Shown here piece after piece: positions 7,907-17,167 of a stretch of 54,374 nt of DNA. A program made the position numbers and the translations under genes. The stretch is from Salinisphaera sp. GTDB taxonomy: Bacteria; Pseudomonadota; Gammaproteobacteria; Nevskiales; Salinisphaeraceae. The stretch is from assembly GCA_027858915.1 (NCBI GenBank), contig JAQIBT010000130.1, positions 1 to 54,374 of the forward strand, read 5' to 3'. The notes below the pieces were generated by a model, which saw nothing but the letters and a program-made list of their open reading frames with translations, ran no database searches and was not told where the DNA came from. Numbering within the stretch: position 1 is the first letter of the stretch; each line of letters opens with the position of its first letter.

Positions 7907-9103
7907 ATGTCTACTGTTGCGGTGACCCAGCGCGAGCGTTCTGCTGTTCTCACGCTGGTGGGCGTCATGCTGGTGGCGTTCAATCTGCGTCCGGCGTTGA
8001 CCAGCGTTGCGCCGGTGTTGTCGAATATTGGCCACAGTCTGTCTCTGTCGGGCACCGGTCAAGGCATCCTGACGACCGTGCCGGTGCTGTTTCTGGGCTT
8101 GTCTGCGCCGGTCGTTCCCTGGGCTGCACGTCGCCTGGGTATCGATCGGACAGTATTGGTAGCCGTGGCTTTATTGGCGTTGACGCTCTTGGTGCGGCCT
8201 TACGTCGGAACTGTCGGGTTGTTCATCGGTACGATGATCGCAGGCAGTTGTATCGGCGTAATGGGCGTGCTGCTGCCCGGTATCGTCAAGCGTGATTTTC
8301 CGGGGTCCGCGAGCCTGCTCACCGGCGTTTATACGGCCGTGCTTTGTATTGGGGCCTCTGCAGCGGCAGGTGCGACCGAGCCCCTGCGTACCGCGTTTGG
8401 GCATTCATGGCGGCCGGCGTTGGCTTTCTGGCTGATTCCGGCGGTAATCGCAACGGTGGCATGGTGGCTGCAATTGGGTGAAAAACATGTTCCCCAGCAT
8501 CGCGTAAAGCCTGCTCGTTCGCTATTTCGCGACAGCCTGGCGTGGCAGGTTACGTTTTTCATGGGACTGCAGTCGTCGCTGGCGTACACCGTGTTCGGCT
8601 GGTTGCCGAGTATTCTGCAAGATCGCGGACTGGCCCCCGTCACCGCTGGCCTGGCGTTGTCCATATCCATCATGATCCAGATCAGCACGGCGATTCTGGC
8701 CCCGTGGATCGCCAGCCATATGCGCGATCAGCGGTTGGTGGCCGTGCTTTCCGTCTTTATTACCCTGGCTGGCATCGGCGGGTGTATCTATGCGCCTATC
8801 AGCGGCGTGTGGTTCTGGATTGTGGTACTTGGACTCGGTCAGGGCGGAACCTTCAGCATGGCGCTCACCCTGCTCGCCGTGCGCGCGCGCGACGCCGATA
8901 CGGCGGCGAGGCTCTCGGGCATGGCGCAAGGCGTCGGCTATACCATGGCAGCCATGGGTCCGTTGATCGCCGGCTTGCTTCACGATGTCTTCAATAGCTG
9001 GCAGGTGGCAGGGGCTTTTCTCGGCCTGTTGGGCCTTGGGGCAGCCGCGGCAGGGCTCGCTGCCGGTCGCCAGCGCTATGTGGCCGATCGGAGTGGTTAT
9101 TAG
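7907..9103 (+). CDS. MFS transporter, CynX/NimT family
   Basis: 398 aa with twelve predicted helices. The first carries the family hallmark AFNLRPALTSVAPVL, followed by VPVLFLGLSAPVVPWAARRLG, and loop 2-3 contains the basic MFS-type turn. CynX/NimT proteins move small polar molecules such as cyanate or nitroimidazoles, and many are linked to purine or amide catabolism. Twelve bases separate it from the deaminase stop, so the two form an operon; it probably imports the deaminase substrate or exports its product. Confidence 0.88.
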   Translation: MSTVAVTQRERSAVLTLVGVMLVAFNLRPALTSVAPVLSNIGHSLSLSGTGQGILTTVPVLFLGLSAPVVPWAARRLGIDRTVLVAVALLALTLLVRPYVGTVGLFIGTMIAGSCIGVMGVLLPGIVKRDFPGSASLLTGVYTAVLCIGASAAAGATEPLRTAFGHSWRPALAFWLIPAVIATVAWWLQLGEKHVPQHRVKPARSLFRDSLAWQVTFFMGLQSSLAYTVFGWLPSILQDRGLAPVTAGLALSISIMIQISTAILAPWIASHMRDQRLVAVLSVFITLAGIGGCIYAPISGVWFWIVVLGLGQGGTFSMALTLLAVRARDADTAARLSGMAQGVGYTMAAMGPLIAGLLHDVFNSWQVAGAFLGLLGLGAAAAGLAAGRQRYVADRSGY

Positions 9104-9304
9104 GCCCTGATCAAGGCCGACTCTCCTGCGCTCGATGAGCGCACGGCCGCAACGCAGTCAAGCTGCGATCGCATTGCTGCGATTGAGGCAACGCGATAGT
9201 CTACGAAGTGCTCCCGCTCGCCCGGTCCTTAGGCAGTTGCATACGAACAGTGGCCCGCATCGCCGCTGCGGGTGCTCATCTACTTTGTTTGGAATTCGCG
9301 ATTT

Positions 9305-9970
9305 ATGATCAATCAAATAACCAAAGTGCTGGATGAGGCGCAGACTGCCCGAGCACGCGCCTTTATGGAAAATGCCCACTTTGTCGAGGGCCGTGTCACG
9401 AATCGAGGCTCGACGATCAAGAACAACCAACAGGTCGGGCAGGACGATGCCGAGCAATCCGATATCGGTCGGATGATCGTCCAGTCGCTATTGGGCAACA
9501 ACAGTCTGGTGGACATGGCGTTTCCCCGGGCTATTCCGGGACCGACATTCTCTCGTTATGAACCGGGCATGTATTACGGCCTGCATATGGACGAGGCCAT
9601 CATGCACACCAAGCCGAAGCCGCTGCGCACTGACATGTCGGTGACGGTTTTTCTGTCTAATGCCGACGAGTACGATGGCGGCGAACTGGAATTGTGGTTT
9701 GGCACGGAGCCGGTGCTAATCAAGATGAATGCGGGCGACGCGGTGGTGTACCCGACCGGCATCATTCACCAGGTATGCCCGGTGACCCGTGGCAGGCGTT
9801 ATGCCGCGGTCACCTGGATTCAGAGCCAGATCCCGGAACTTCGGCACAGAGAGGTGCTGTCGCATTATTACCAGCTGATGGCACGCATGGGTGGCCAGGC
9901 CGACGACACGGATCGCCTGCTGATGGAGTCCGTGCGAACCGGTCTTTATCGGATGTGGATGGAACTGTAG
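9305..9970 (+). CDS. PKHD-type Fe(II)/2-oxoglutarate hydroxylase (YbiX/PiuC family)
   Basis: 221 aa from ATG 9305. The jelly-roll active site shows iron ligands His94 and Asp96 (GLHMDEA), His155 (GIIHQVCPVTRG) and the 2-oxoglutarate-binding arginine in RGRRYAAVTW. The N-terminus (MINQITKVLDEAQTARARAF) and the TNRGSTIKNNQQ segment are typical of the YbiX/PiuC group. These proteins are usually iron-regulated and sit next to TonB siderophore receptors; none is visible here. It stands alone between the MFS gene and the convergent aldehyde dehydrogenase. Confidence 0.9.
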   Translation: MINQITKVLDEAQTARARAFMENAHFVEGRVTNRGSTIKNNQQVGQDDAEQSDIGRMIVQSLLGNNSLVDMAFPRAIPGPTFSRYEPGMYYGLHMDEAIMHTKPKPLRTDMSVTVFLSNADEYDGGELELWFGTEPVLIKMNAGDAVVYPTGIIHQVCPVTRGRRYAAVTWIQSQIPELRHREVLSHYYQLMARMGGQADDTDRLLMESVRTGLYRMWMEL

Positions 9971-10123
9971 GGGCGCGGTTCATTCGTGCGCGTCTGATTC
10001 ATAGCCAGCTCCTCGGGCTTGCCCGATTTCTGGATAACGCTTTTGCCGTATGAAACGGTAACGCCCGTTATGACAACGAGCCTGGCTCGATCTAGCCGAC
10101 TGCCCCGCCGACCCGTAAATAGG

Positions 10124-10147
10124 TCCACCGGTCCCAGGACCGGTGGA
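10124..10147 (-). terminator. Strong hairpin between convergent genes
   Basis: An 11-bp inverted repeat (TCCACCGGTCC / GGACCGGTGGA) with almost no loop, 22 bp beyond the aldehyde dehydrogenase stop. The following minus-strand sequence has only a short T-rich stretch (CCTATTTA), so it is a weak or factor-assisted terminator at best. Confidence 0.45.
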
Positions 10148-10168
10148 TCGATCAAGTGCCGGCTCGCG

Positions 10169-11680
10169 TTAAAGCGAGACGGTCACAGCCTTGCACTCCG
10201 TGTAGTTGTTGAGCACCTGTTCGCCCATCTCGCGACCCCATCCTGATTGCTTGTAGCCACCAAACGGCAGAGCGGCGTCAAAGATGTTGTAGCAGTTGAC
10301 CCACACCGTGCCGGCGCGAATCTTGGCTGCGAGCCGATGTGCCTTGCCGATGTCCTGGGTCCAGATGCCGGATGCCAGGCCGAAGACGGTATCGTTGGCA
10401 CGCTTGATGAGTTCTTCGTCGAGATCGGAGAACTTCGACGCAGTGACCACAGGCCCGAAGATCTCTTCCTGATAGACCTCCATGTCGTCCTTGACGTCGA
10501 CCAGTACGGTTGGCTTGACGAAATAGCCGTCGCCGTCGCCACGTTCGCCGCCGACCGCGGCGCGTGCGCCCTGGCTCTTGCCCGATTCCAGGAAACCGGT
10601 CACCCGATCGAACTGCGTGCGCGAGACCAGGGGACCCATCTGGGTTTCGGGATCGAGACCCGGGCCGAGCTTGATATTGCGAGCGAAATCAGCCACGCCC
10701 TCGACCACCTGGTCGTAGACCGACTCATGGACAAACAAGCGTGAACCCGCGGCACAGCACTGGCCGTGGTTGAAAAATATGGCGTTCGCCGCACCGGGAA
10801 TGGTCTTCTCCAGATCGGCGTCGGCGAGCACGATATTGGGTGACTTGCCGCCGAGTTCCAGCGATACCTTCTTCAAGTTGCCCTTGGCGGCATCGACGAT
10901 CAGCCGGCCAACCTCGGTCGAACCGGTGAACGCAATCTTGTCGACCATTGGATGGGCCGCGATCGGTGCCCCGGCTTCTTCGCCGAACCCGGTGATGATA
11001 TTGACCACACCATCCGGAACCCCGGCTTCCTGCATGATCTCGGCAAGCTTGAGGCCGGACAGCGGCGTCTCTTCGGCCAGCTTCATGACCACGGTATTGC
11101 CGCAGGCCAGTGCGGGGCCGAGTTTCCAGGCGGCCATCAGCAGCGGGAAGTTCCAGGGAATGATCTGGCCGCAGACGCCGACCGGCTCACGACGGGTATA
11201 GGCATGCCATTCGGCACCCGGCGCATACGGCACGGTAATCCCGATCTGATCGCCGTTGAGCTTGGTGGCCCAGCCGGCCATGTATTGGAAGAGTTCCGAA
11301 GCAAGCGGCACATCGGCGGCACGCGCGATGGAGATCGGCTTGCCGTTGTCGAGCGATTCGAGCTGGGCGAGCTCTTCCTGATATTCCATGATCAGGTCGC
11401 CGATCTTCCAGACGATACGACCGCGTTCGGCTGGCGACATCTTCGTCCATGGCCCGTCATCGAAGGCACGTCGGGCCGCTTTCACGGCCTTGTTGACATC
11501 GGTCTTGTCGGCGGCCTGCGCCTGGGCTATCACGGTATCGGTGGCTGGATTGAATACATCGAAGGTCTTTCCGGATTCGGACGTGACCCACTGTCCGTCG
11601 ATCAGCATACGGCATGGATTGTCTAGCCATTTCCTGACGTTTGGCTCCAGAGCGACTTCTCGGGCTGCGACTGCACACAT
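10169..11680 (-). CDS. NAD(P)-dependent aldehyde dehydrogenase
   Basis: 503 aa from ATG 11680, with AGGAGG seven bases upstream. It is a full-length class 1/2-like ALDH: PWNFPL near 175-180 for cofactor binding, FTGSTEVG near 251-258, the general base Glu275 in LELGGKS, and the catalytic Cys309 in GQCCAAGSRLF. The end has PFGGYKQSGWGREMG. It oxidises an aldehyde to its acid in the cytoplasm; similarity to betaine, phenylacetaldehyde and 3-hydroxypropionaldehyde enzymes does not settle the substrate. It lies downstream of glpK on the same strand, but a repeat element and the glpK terminator lie between, so it is a separate unit. Confidence 0.92.
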   Translation of the reverse strand: MCAVAAREVALEPNVRKWLDNPCRMLIDGQWVTSESGKTFDVFNPATDTVIAQAQAADKTDVNKAVKAARRAFDDGPWTKMSPAERGRIVWKIGDLIMEYQEELAQLESLDNGKPISIARAADVPLASELFQYMAGWATKLNGDQIGITVPYAPGAEWHAYTRREPVGVCGQIIPWNFPLLMAAWKLGPALACGNTVVMKLAEETPLSGLKLAEIMQEAGVPDGVVNIITGFGEEAGAPIAAHPMVDKIAFTGSTEVGRLIVDAAKGNLKKVSLELGGKSPNIVLADADLEKTIPGAANAIFFNHGQCCAAGSRLFVHESVYDQVVEGVADFARNIKLGPGLDPETQMGPLVSRTQFDRVTGFLESGKSQGARAAVGGERGDGDGYFVKPTVLVDVKDDMEVYQEEIFGPVVTASKFSDLDEELIKRANDTVFGLASGIWTQDIGKAHRLAAKIRAGTVWVNCYNIFDAALPFGGYKQSGWGREMGEQVLNNYTECKAVTVSL

Positions 11681-11708
11681 GGTGTTCTCCTCCTGTTGCA
11701 ATGTTATT

Positions 11709-11814
11709 CAGCGCTCATAGGAGCCTGTCGGACTCAAGGCCAATCTACTGCACCGGCGAGATAATCTCGTCTTGCTCGCTACGATCGCTTGAGTCCGACA
11801 GCCTCCTATCGCTG
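11709..11814. repeat. 106-bp palindromic repeat element (inverted pair)
   Basis: The two ends are inverted copies of about 27-30 bp. The left end (11709-11738) and the reverse complement of the right end (11788-11814) share CAGCG, ATAGGAG and CTGTCGGACTCAAG. The middle holds a smaller palindrome, GAGAT-A-ATCTC. A third copy of the left half, extended by GGCCAATCTACTGC, is at 50909-50952. No transposase is present. It looks like a REP/BIME- or MITE-type mobile repeat in the aldehyde dehydrogenase leader. The stretch 11815-12054 beyond it holds no gene that I can recognise. Confidence 0.75.
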
Positions 11815-12054
11815 TCCGAACAGCGTAGCGCATCTCGCTCCTTCCGGGGGCACGTTTCAGGCCAGAGGAGTTTCAGCCATAAATCGCTGTCTTCACGCGG
11901 CAAATACGCGCTTCGCGTGCCGAGAGTGGCATGAGGGGCTACAGGTAGACGCGACAGTTGTGGCATAGCGCGACGGTCATTGGGCGACGGTAACGACTCA
12001 GTGGGGCGTTCCTTAAATCGGGATGAAGCGCGCCACCGGATCGAGATGGAGCAC

Positions 12055-12087
12055 AAAAAAGCCGGCGTCTCGGTAGCGCCGGCTTTT
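12055..12087 (-). terminator. Bidirectional rho-independent terminator after glpK
   Basis: GCCGGCG (12061-12067) pairs with CGCCGGC (12077-12083) around a 9-base loop, flanked by six As on the left and four Ts on the right. On the minus strand it ends the glpK transcript 20 bp past the stop. Confidence 0.9.
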
Positions 12088-12106
12088 GTCAATTGCCCGA
12101 GCTCAG

Positions 12107-13609
12107 TCAGTCGATGACCCGAAAGCCCATCGTGGCTTCAACCGCTTTCTTCCAGCCGTCATAGAGCTTCGTACGCTCGTCCTCGCCCATCCTGGGTTCA
12201 AACTTCTGGCCGATTGCCCACTGCTGGCTGATCTGGTCGCGAGAGTCCCAGAACCCGACGGCCAGGCCGGCGAGATAGGCAGCGCCAAGTGCGGTCGTTT
12301 CGTTGACAGCGCTGCGCAGCAGATCGACGCCGAGCATGTTTGCCTGGAACTGGCCCAGAAAATCGTTGGCAATGGCGCCGCCGTCGGCCCGCAGCTCGGT
12401 AAGCTTTAGATCAGCATCAGCCTGCATCGCATTCAGTACGTCAAGGCTCTGATAGGCCAGCGATTCGACCGCAGCACGGATGAATATTTCCTTGGTTGTG
12501 CCGCGTGACAGACCGAACATGGCGCCGCGAACGTCCGATTGCCAGTACGGTGCACCCAGCCCGGTAAATGCCGGAACGAGGTAGACGCCGTCATTGTCCT
12601 TGGCGCGTTCTGCATAGCTCTGCGAGTCACTGGACTTGCCCAGCATCCGCAGACCATCTCGCAGCCACTGGATGACCGAGCCGGCAACAAATACCGCGCC
12701 TTCCAGGGCGTACTCGAGCTGGCCGTCGACTTCCCACGCCACAGTGGTGAGCAGGCCGTTCTTGGAGGCGGTGGCTTCCTTGCCGGTATTCATCAGTGTA
12801 AAGCAGCCGGTGCCGTAGGTGTTCTTGGCCATGCCCGGCTTGAAACAGGCCTGGCCGAAAAGGGCAGCCTGTTGGTCACCGGCCATGCCACAGATAGGAA
12901 TCTCGTGACCAAAGAAGAATTTCGGCTTGATTCGCCCGTACTCCTCGCTGTTCGAGCGAACGTCCGGCAGCATCGATTCCGGCACGCCGAACAATTCCAG
13001 CAGCTCTGGGTCCCACTGGCGGTCGCGGATATTGAACAGCATCGTACGCGACGCATTGGTTACGTCGGTTGCGTGGACATCGCCACCGGTCAGATTCCAC
13101 AGCAGCCAGGTATCGATCGTGCCGAACAGCAACTCGCCGTTATCGGCTTTTTCCTTGACACCGTCGACATGGTCGAAGATCCATTTGATCTTGGTTGCGG
13201 AGAAGTAGGCATCCACGACCAGCCCGGTCTTGTTGCGGATCATGTCCTCATGCCCGTCGGCACGCAGCTGCTCGCAGATCTCGGCAGAGTGGCGCGACTG
13301 CCAGACGATGGCGTTATAGACAGGCTGCCCGCTTTTCCTGTCCCATATCACCGTGGTCTCACGCTGATTGGTGATGCCGATGCCGGCAATCTCGTTGACA
13401 TCGACCTGCGTGTTGTTGACCAGTTCGGTGAGCGTGGTCAGTACGCTGGTCATAATCTCGCGCGGATTGTGCTCGACCCAGCCCGGGCGCGGAAATATCT
13501 GTTCAAATTCGCGTTGCGCCACGCCGGCGACCTGTCCCGAATGATCAAACAGCATCGAACGCGAACTCGTCGTTCCCTGGTCGATGGCGAGAACGTATTT
13601 CTTATCCAT
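12107..13609 (-). CDS. glpK: Glycerol kinase
   Basis: 500 aa, the usual length for FGGY-family glycerol kinase. The N-terminal phosphate-binding motif DQGTTSSR (10-17), the glycerol-contact segment [22 protein letters not shown] and the ATP-site region [20 protein letters not shown] are all intact. It phosphorylates glycerol to sn-glycerol 3-phosphate, the step between the ABC importer at 18-24 kb and glpD just upstream. GGGGA lies ahead of ATG 13609. No clear GlpR site is visible in its 336-bp leader, so it may be transcribed from glpD or from its own differently controlled promoter. Confidence 0.98.
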   Translation of the reverse strand: MDKKYVLAIDQGTTSSRSMLFDHSGQVAGVAQREFEQIFPRPGWVEHNPREIMTSVLTTLTELVNNTQVDVNEIAGIGITNQRETTVIWDRKSGQPVYNAIVWQSRHSAEICEQLRADGHEDMIRNKTGLVVDAYFSATKIKWIFDHVDGVKEKADNGELLFGTIDTWLLWNLTGGDVHATDVTNASRTMLFNIRDRQWDPELLELFGVPESMLPDVRSNSEEYGRIKPKFFFGHEIPICGMAGDQQAALFGQACFKPGMAKNTYGTGCFTLMNTGKEATASKNGLLTTVAWEVDGQLEYALEGAVFVAGSVIQWLRDGLRMLGKSSDSQSYAERAKDNDGVYLVPAFTGLGAPYWQSDVRGAMFGLSRGTTKEIFIRAAVESLAYQSLDVLNAMQADADLKLTELRADGGAIANDFLGQFQANMLGVDLLRSAVNETTALGAAYLAGLAVGFWDSRDQISQQWAIGQKFEPRMGEDERTKLYDGWKKAVEATMGFRVID

Positions 13610-13945
13610 TCCGGTCCCCTTTCGCAGCTATCTGGAGCGGTTGTTTTAGGTTGATGTAGCGTCGCAACGGCAAGCGTCACCGTTGTTGTGGTCTGTGTGA
13701 CAACGCGGCATTGCGCGAGTATTGCCCGCCATGTATCCATGCGCTGTCGCAAGCCGATGTGGCCGGGAGGGATATTGCCTTTCGTCGGCGTGATCCGCCG
13801 AGCAGACCGGACGTTGCGGCAATGATGGCGCCAACGGTGTGTTCAGGTTTGCCCGGGCCGGCACTTATCTCCCGATTTCATCGGTATTTTGTTTGTGTTA
13901 TCCCCGAGTCGGCGTTGTTGCGTGCGTGCTTCGGTTCTGGATCGG
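13610..13945. other. glpK-glpD intergenic region, 336 bp
   Basis: No supported gene. It contains the glpK leader and an inverted repeat CGTTGT/ACAACG (13681-13686 and 13700-13705) overlapping a GTCAC/GTGAC pair, which could be a protein-binding site or weak hairpin. No T-run terminator for glpD and no TTCG-N4-CGAA GlpR-type site was seen. Confidence 0.4.
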
Positions 13946-15454
13946 TCAGGCGGCGCATGAGGCGACGTGGTCGAGGTACTCGGACAGACGCTGGACGCCG
14001 GCATCGTCGACTCGCAGGCCGAGCTTGGAGCGGCGCCACAGGATGTCTTCGGCCGTACCTGCCCACTCGTATTCGCGCAGATAGTCGACTTCCGCTTGAT
14101 ACAAGCCGGCGCCGAAATGTTCGCCAAGATCGTCGAGGGACGCCGCGTCACCGAGGATGTCGCGCACGCGCGTGCCGTAATTGAAGACCATGCGGTTGGC
14201 CATGCCAAGAGGCAGCCACGCATGGCTGTTCTTGAGAGCCTCGAACAGATGCTGGGGACGGGCCTCATCGCCACCTGGTAACGGATGCCCCTTGCCGGTC
14301 CACGGGCCTTGCTGATTGCCGAGCGTCGGCGCGATCTGGTCGACTGCGTCTTCGGCCAGGCGTCGGTAGGTTGTCAGCTTGCCGCCGAATACGTTGAGCA
14401 GCGGCGCCGCGGAGTTATCCAGCTGAATCTGGTAATCACGCGTAATCTCGCTGGCGTTGGCCTCCTTGTCGTCAAGCAGGGGACGGACGCCCGAATAAGT
14501 CCATACGATATCGCTGGGCGCGGTCTGCTTGTCGAAATATCGGTTGGCTGCCTCACATAGATAATCTATTTCGTCGGCGCTTATTTCTACCTTGCCCGGC
14601 TCACCCTGGTGTTCGACGTCGGTCGTGCCGATCAGGGTGAAATCCTGCTCATAGGGAATTGCGAACACGATACGTCCGTCGGGCTGCTGGAAAATATACG
14701 CATACTCATGGTCAAACAGCTTGGGCACCACGATATGGCTGCCCTTGATCAGGCGCAGCGCATATTTGTGATCCAGCGCGGCGACGTCGTCCAGGAACTT
14801 CACGGCCCACGGTCCGGCCGCGTTTACAAGCCCGCGCGAGCTGGCACGCAGCGTTTCACCGTCTGCAGTGCGCATGGTGAACTGCCAGCCGTCGTCGCTG
14901 CGGGAGGCTGATTTGCAGCGAGTGCGGGTCAGCACCGTTGCTCCTCGATCGCGCGCGTCCATGGCGTTCAGGACCACCAGTCGCGCGTCCTGAACCCACG
15001 CATCGGAGTAAACAAAACCCTTGGTGAGTCCCTGTTTCAGAGGCTTGCCGGACGGATGGCTATCGAACTTCACGCCGTGCGAACCTGCCAGTGTCTGGCG
15101 CCCGCCCAGGCGATCGTAGAGAAACAGGCCTGCCCGGATCATCCACGCCGGTCGAAGATGTTTCTGGTGCGGCAGGACGAAGCGCATGGGCCAGATGATG
15201 TGGGGCGCCGCGCGCAGCAGCACCTCGCGCTCGGATAGCGCCTTGCCGACGAGCTTGAATTCGTACTGCTCAAGATAGCGCAGCCCGCCGTGGATCAGTT
15301 TGGTGGATGACGAAGAGGTGTGGTTTGCCAGGTCGTCCGCCTCGCAGAGCAGCACCGACAAACCGCGACCGACCGCGTCACGCGCAATACCGACACCGTT
15401 GATTCCGCCACCAATCACAACCAGGTCGAAGGTTCCGAGGTCATTCACGCGCAT
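13946..15454 (-). CDS. glpD: Aerobic glycerol-3-phosphate dehydrogenase
   Basis: 502 aa, matching GlpD length. The FAD-binding motif VIGGGINGVGIARDA is at 14-28, followed by SSSSTKLIHGGLRYLE, the substrate-region motif GVRPLLDD, and FGGKLTTYR. The C-terminal helical domain carries the GlpD end pattern (VDYLREYEWAGTAEDILWRR). The enzyme is membrane-associated and passes electrons from glycerol 3-phosphate to quinone, giving dihydroxyacetone phosphate. A GlpR-type operator overlaps its promoter. It is upstream of glpK on the same strand with a 336-bp gap. Confidence 0.97.
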   Translation of the reverse strand: MRVNDLGTFDLVVIGGGINGVGIARDAVGRGLSVLLCEADDLANHTSSSSTKLIHGGLRYLEQYEFKLVGKALSEREVLLRAAPHIIWPMRFVLPHQKHLRPAWMIRAGLFLYDRLGGRQTLAGSHGVKFDSHPSGKPLKQGLTKGFVYSDAWVQDARLVVLNAMDARDRGATVLTRTRCKSASRSDDGWQFTMRTADGETLRASSRGLVNAAGPWAVKFLDDVAALDHKYALRLIKGSHIVVPKLFDHEYAYIFQQPDGRIVFAIPYEQDFTLIGTTDVEHQGEPGKVEISADEIDYLCEAANRYFDKQTAPSDIVWTYSGVRPLLDDKEANASEITRDYQIQLDNSAAPLLNVFGGKLTTYRRLAEDAVDQIAPTLGNQQGPWTGKGHPLPGGDEARPQHLFEALKNSHAWLPLGMANRMVFNYGTRVRDILGDAASLDDLGEHFGAGLYQAEVDYLREYEWAGTAEDILWRRSKLGLRVDDAGVQRLSEYLDHVASCAA

Positions 15455-15481
15455 ACCAGCTGAGTTTGTTCACGATGCAAC

Positions 15482-15508
15482 ATTATAGTTCGAAATCGAA
15501 CATTGCAA
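15482..15508 (-). promoter_or_regulatory. glpD promoter with overlapping GlpR operator
   Basis: On the minus strand a TTGCAA -35 box (15503-15508) and a TATAAT -10 box (15482-15487) flank a 15-bp spacer. The spacer is filled by ATGTTCGATTTCGAACTA (15486-15503), with the TTCG-N4-CGAA core of enterobacterial GlpR operators. Bound GlpR would block RNA polymerase directly; glycerol 3-phosphate would relieve this. A closely similar 18-mer is in the glpS promoter. Confidence 0.7.
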
Positions 15509-15695
15509 TTGAGCCAAAAGTCTAATGGTACTGCTGAATCGGTGCGCGATCGGCATTTAGATGACAGGTCGCTGCCGGAAGGCAGTCAATATGGAGCGTG
15601 AAGCAAACTCGATAGATTACACTGACGCGTATGAGCCGCGCGTCGACGCATGCATACAGATTGTGGTTTAGTAGCCATCAAACCAGTTATTAACA

Positions 15696-16457
15696 ATGAA
15701 CGATAAATTTTTTATTAAAAGTGGGTCTCGGGCCGCCGCATCGCACCCGTCCGGAACGGCAAGACAGCTTTTTTCGGCGTGCTGTGACGCATTGCGACGG
15801 GGAGATTCCGCCGCTAACCGCATGCTGCCCAAACTCGAGCGTTTTCCTGAATGTGTGGACGGCTGGATCGAACTGGGCTCTACCCTGCTGACGCTGGATC
15901 AATGGGCGGCGGCTGACGCAGCATTCGACGTCGTCTTGCGCAGCACGCCGAGTCGGTCGGCGGCTTCAGGAAAGGCAGAAGCTTTGATTCGACTCGACCA
16001 GCCCCAGGCGGCGGTTGGCGTCATCGAAAATCACGTTGCGGACTGGTCTCGGGATGCCGCAATCGCTCACCGTCTAGGGCGCGCGCGCTACGCCTCAGGC
16101 GACTTGGCCGGCGCAGAAGAGGCGCTGGCGATCAGCACGACGTTGAGTCCGACGTCTGCCGAAGCCTGGTTTAGACTGGGGCTCACGCGCCAGGATCGCC
16201 ATGACTGGCAGGGAGCGATCACAGCCTATGACGCGGCCTGCGCGGCTCGACCCAGCATGTTCGAAGCCGCTCTGAATCTGGGGATATGCCAGCAGGAAGT
16301 GGGCGAGTTGGATGCGGCGATGTCATCTTATGCAACAGCAGTTGACTTGGAACCGAGTTGTTTCAATCGGGTGGCTCAAGCCCTGACTTCAGCGTCCACT
16401 GGGCGGCTCTGGCTTGACCCCGGCGCGCTCAGACGCGAACTCGCTGCGCTTGCCTGA
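15696..16457 (+). CDS. Tetratricopeptide-repeat protein
   Basis: 253 aa. At least four to five 34-residue TPR units run from about residue 54 to 223; clear examples are AWFRLGLTRQDRHDWQGAIT and AALNLGICQQEVGELDAAM, each with the W/L-G-A-P TPR pattern. No signal peptide or membrane helix. The last 69 bases overlap, tail to tail, the end of the DUF6065-like gene on the other strand. TPR domains hold protein partners, and in other bacteria TPR repeats are often fused to the kind of 2OG oxygenase encoded 700 bp away, so a scaffold role for that enzyme is plausible. Confidence 0.8.
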   Translation: MNDKFFIKSGSRAAASHPSGTARQLFSACCDALRRGDSAANRMLPKLERFPECVDGWIELGSTLLTLDQWAAADAAFDVVLRSTPSRSAASGKAEALIRLDQPQAAVGVIENHVADWSRDAAIAHRLGRARYASGDLAGAEEALAISTTLSPTSAEAWFRLGLTRQDRHDWQGAITAYDAACAARPSMFEAALNLGICQQEVGELDAAMSSYATAVDLEPSCFNRVAQALTSASTGRLWLDPGALRRELAALA

Positions 16458-17153
16458 GCGCTGGTCGCGATATTGTTTGCGATAGACGCCACGACTGTCG
16501 AGCAGCGTCTGACCCACTCGGTCGTAAGCAGCTACCTGTTGTTCGCTGAACGTGTCGAATTCGAGGTCAAGCGACTCACGTCTCACTGGAAAACACTGTG
16601 CAAGCGGTGTGCCGCGTGGCAGAAGGCCACTGAATTCAGGGTTCGTCCAGACGGCTGGGAACAGAATACCCACCTCGTTATAACGATCGGCATCGACCAG
16701 ACCCGATAACATCTGAAACGGCAGATCGAATCGATTGGCCGGGTGCATAGCGAACAGCGACCAGCCGGTGGGTAATTCGACTGTCCAGAAGCTGTTGAAC
16801 TTGACGATTATCTGGTCCGGATCGTGGAATGGCGTGCCTTCCACCTGGGCCGGTGCGTGAAAACTCAGGGGCGCCCGTGGATGTAGGTGTGAATCCGGTG
16901 TTGGTAACGGCCAGTCCCAGGAGAAAACGCCTTGTTGCACAGCGATGTCGCAGGGTAGGGTGAATACAAATCCGTGGGTCATTGCGTCGACGAATGGTGG
17001 ACACTGTTTGACCGTCCGGATGTCGGCGTTATGCGCGGGCGAGAAGGCGTTTGCCGGCATCTGACGCAGCCAATCCGGCAGGCTCGAACGCGCAGCGACC
17101 GGCTGGGCCAGCTGACCGGCCAGCGCCGGATCACAACGAAAAATTATACGCAT
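16389..17153 (-). CDS. Uncharacterised protein, DUF6065-like
   Basis: 254 aa, function unknown. The central stretch resembles DUF6065-type and marine-phage hypothetical proteins: KFNSFWTVELPTGWSLFAMH, then NRFDLPFQMLSGLVDADRY, and near the end GLLPRGTPLAQCFPVRRE. The many aromatic residues and prolines fit a compact beta-rich (cupin-like) fold. It starts 14 bp after the stop of the 2OG-Fe(II) oxygenase, so the two are an operon and probably work together. The C-terminal tail (QRSGKRSEFASERAGVKPEP) lies in the overlap with the TPR gene and may be a dispensable extension. Family assignment is from memory. Confidence 0.6.
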   Translation of the reverse strand: MRIIFRCDPALAGQLAQPVAARSSLPDWLRQMPANAFSPAHNADIRTVKQCPPFVDAMTHGFVFTLPCDIAVQQGVFSWDWPLPTPDSHLHPRAPLSFHAPAQVEGTPFHDPDQIIVKFNSFWTVELPTGWSLFAMHPANRFDLPFQMLSGLVDADRYNEVGILFPAVWTNPEFSGLLPRGTPLAQCFPVRRESLDLEFDTFSEQQVAAYDRVGQTLLDSRGVYRKQYRDQRSGKRSEFASERAGVKPEPPSGR

Positions 17154-17167
17154 AGGGTCACGACAGC

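Noticed and set aside
11745-12092. Open frame across the repeat and the glpK terminator
   Set aside because: Its sequence is made of the repeat and terminator stems; no known protein pattern.
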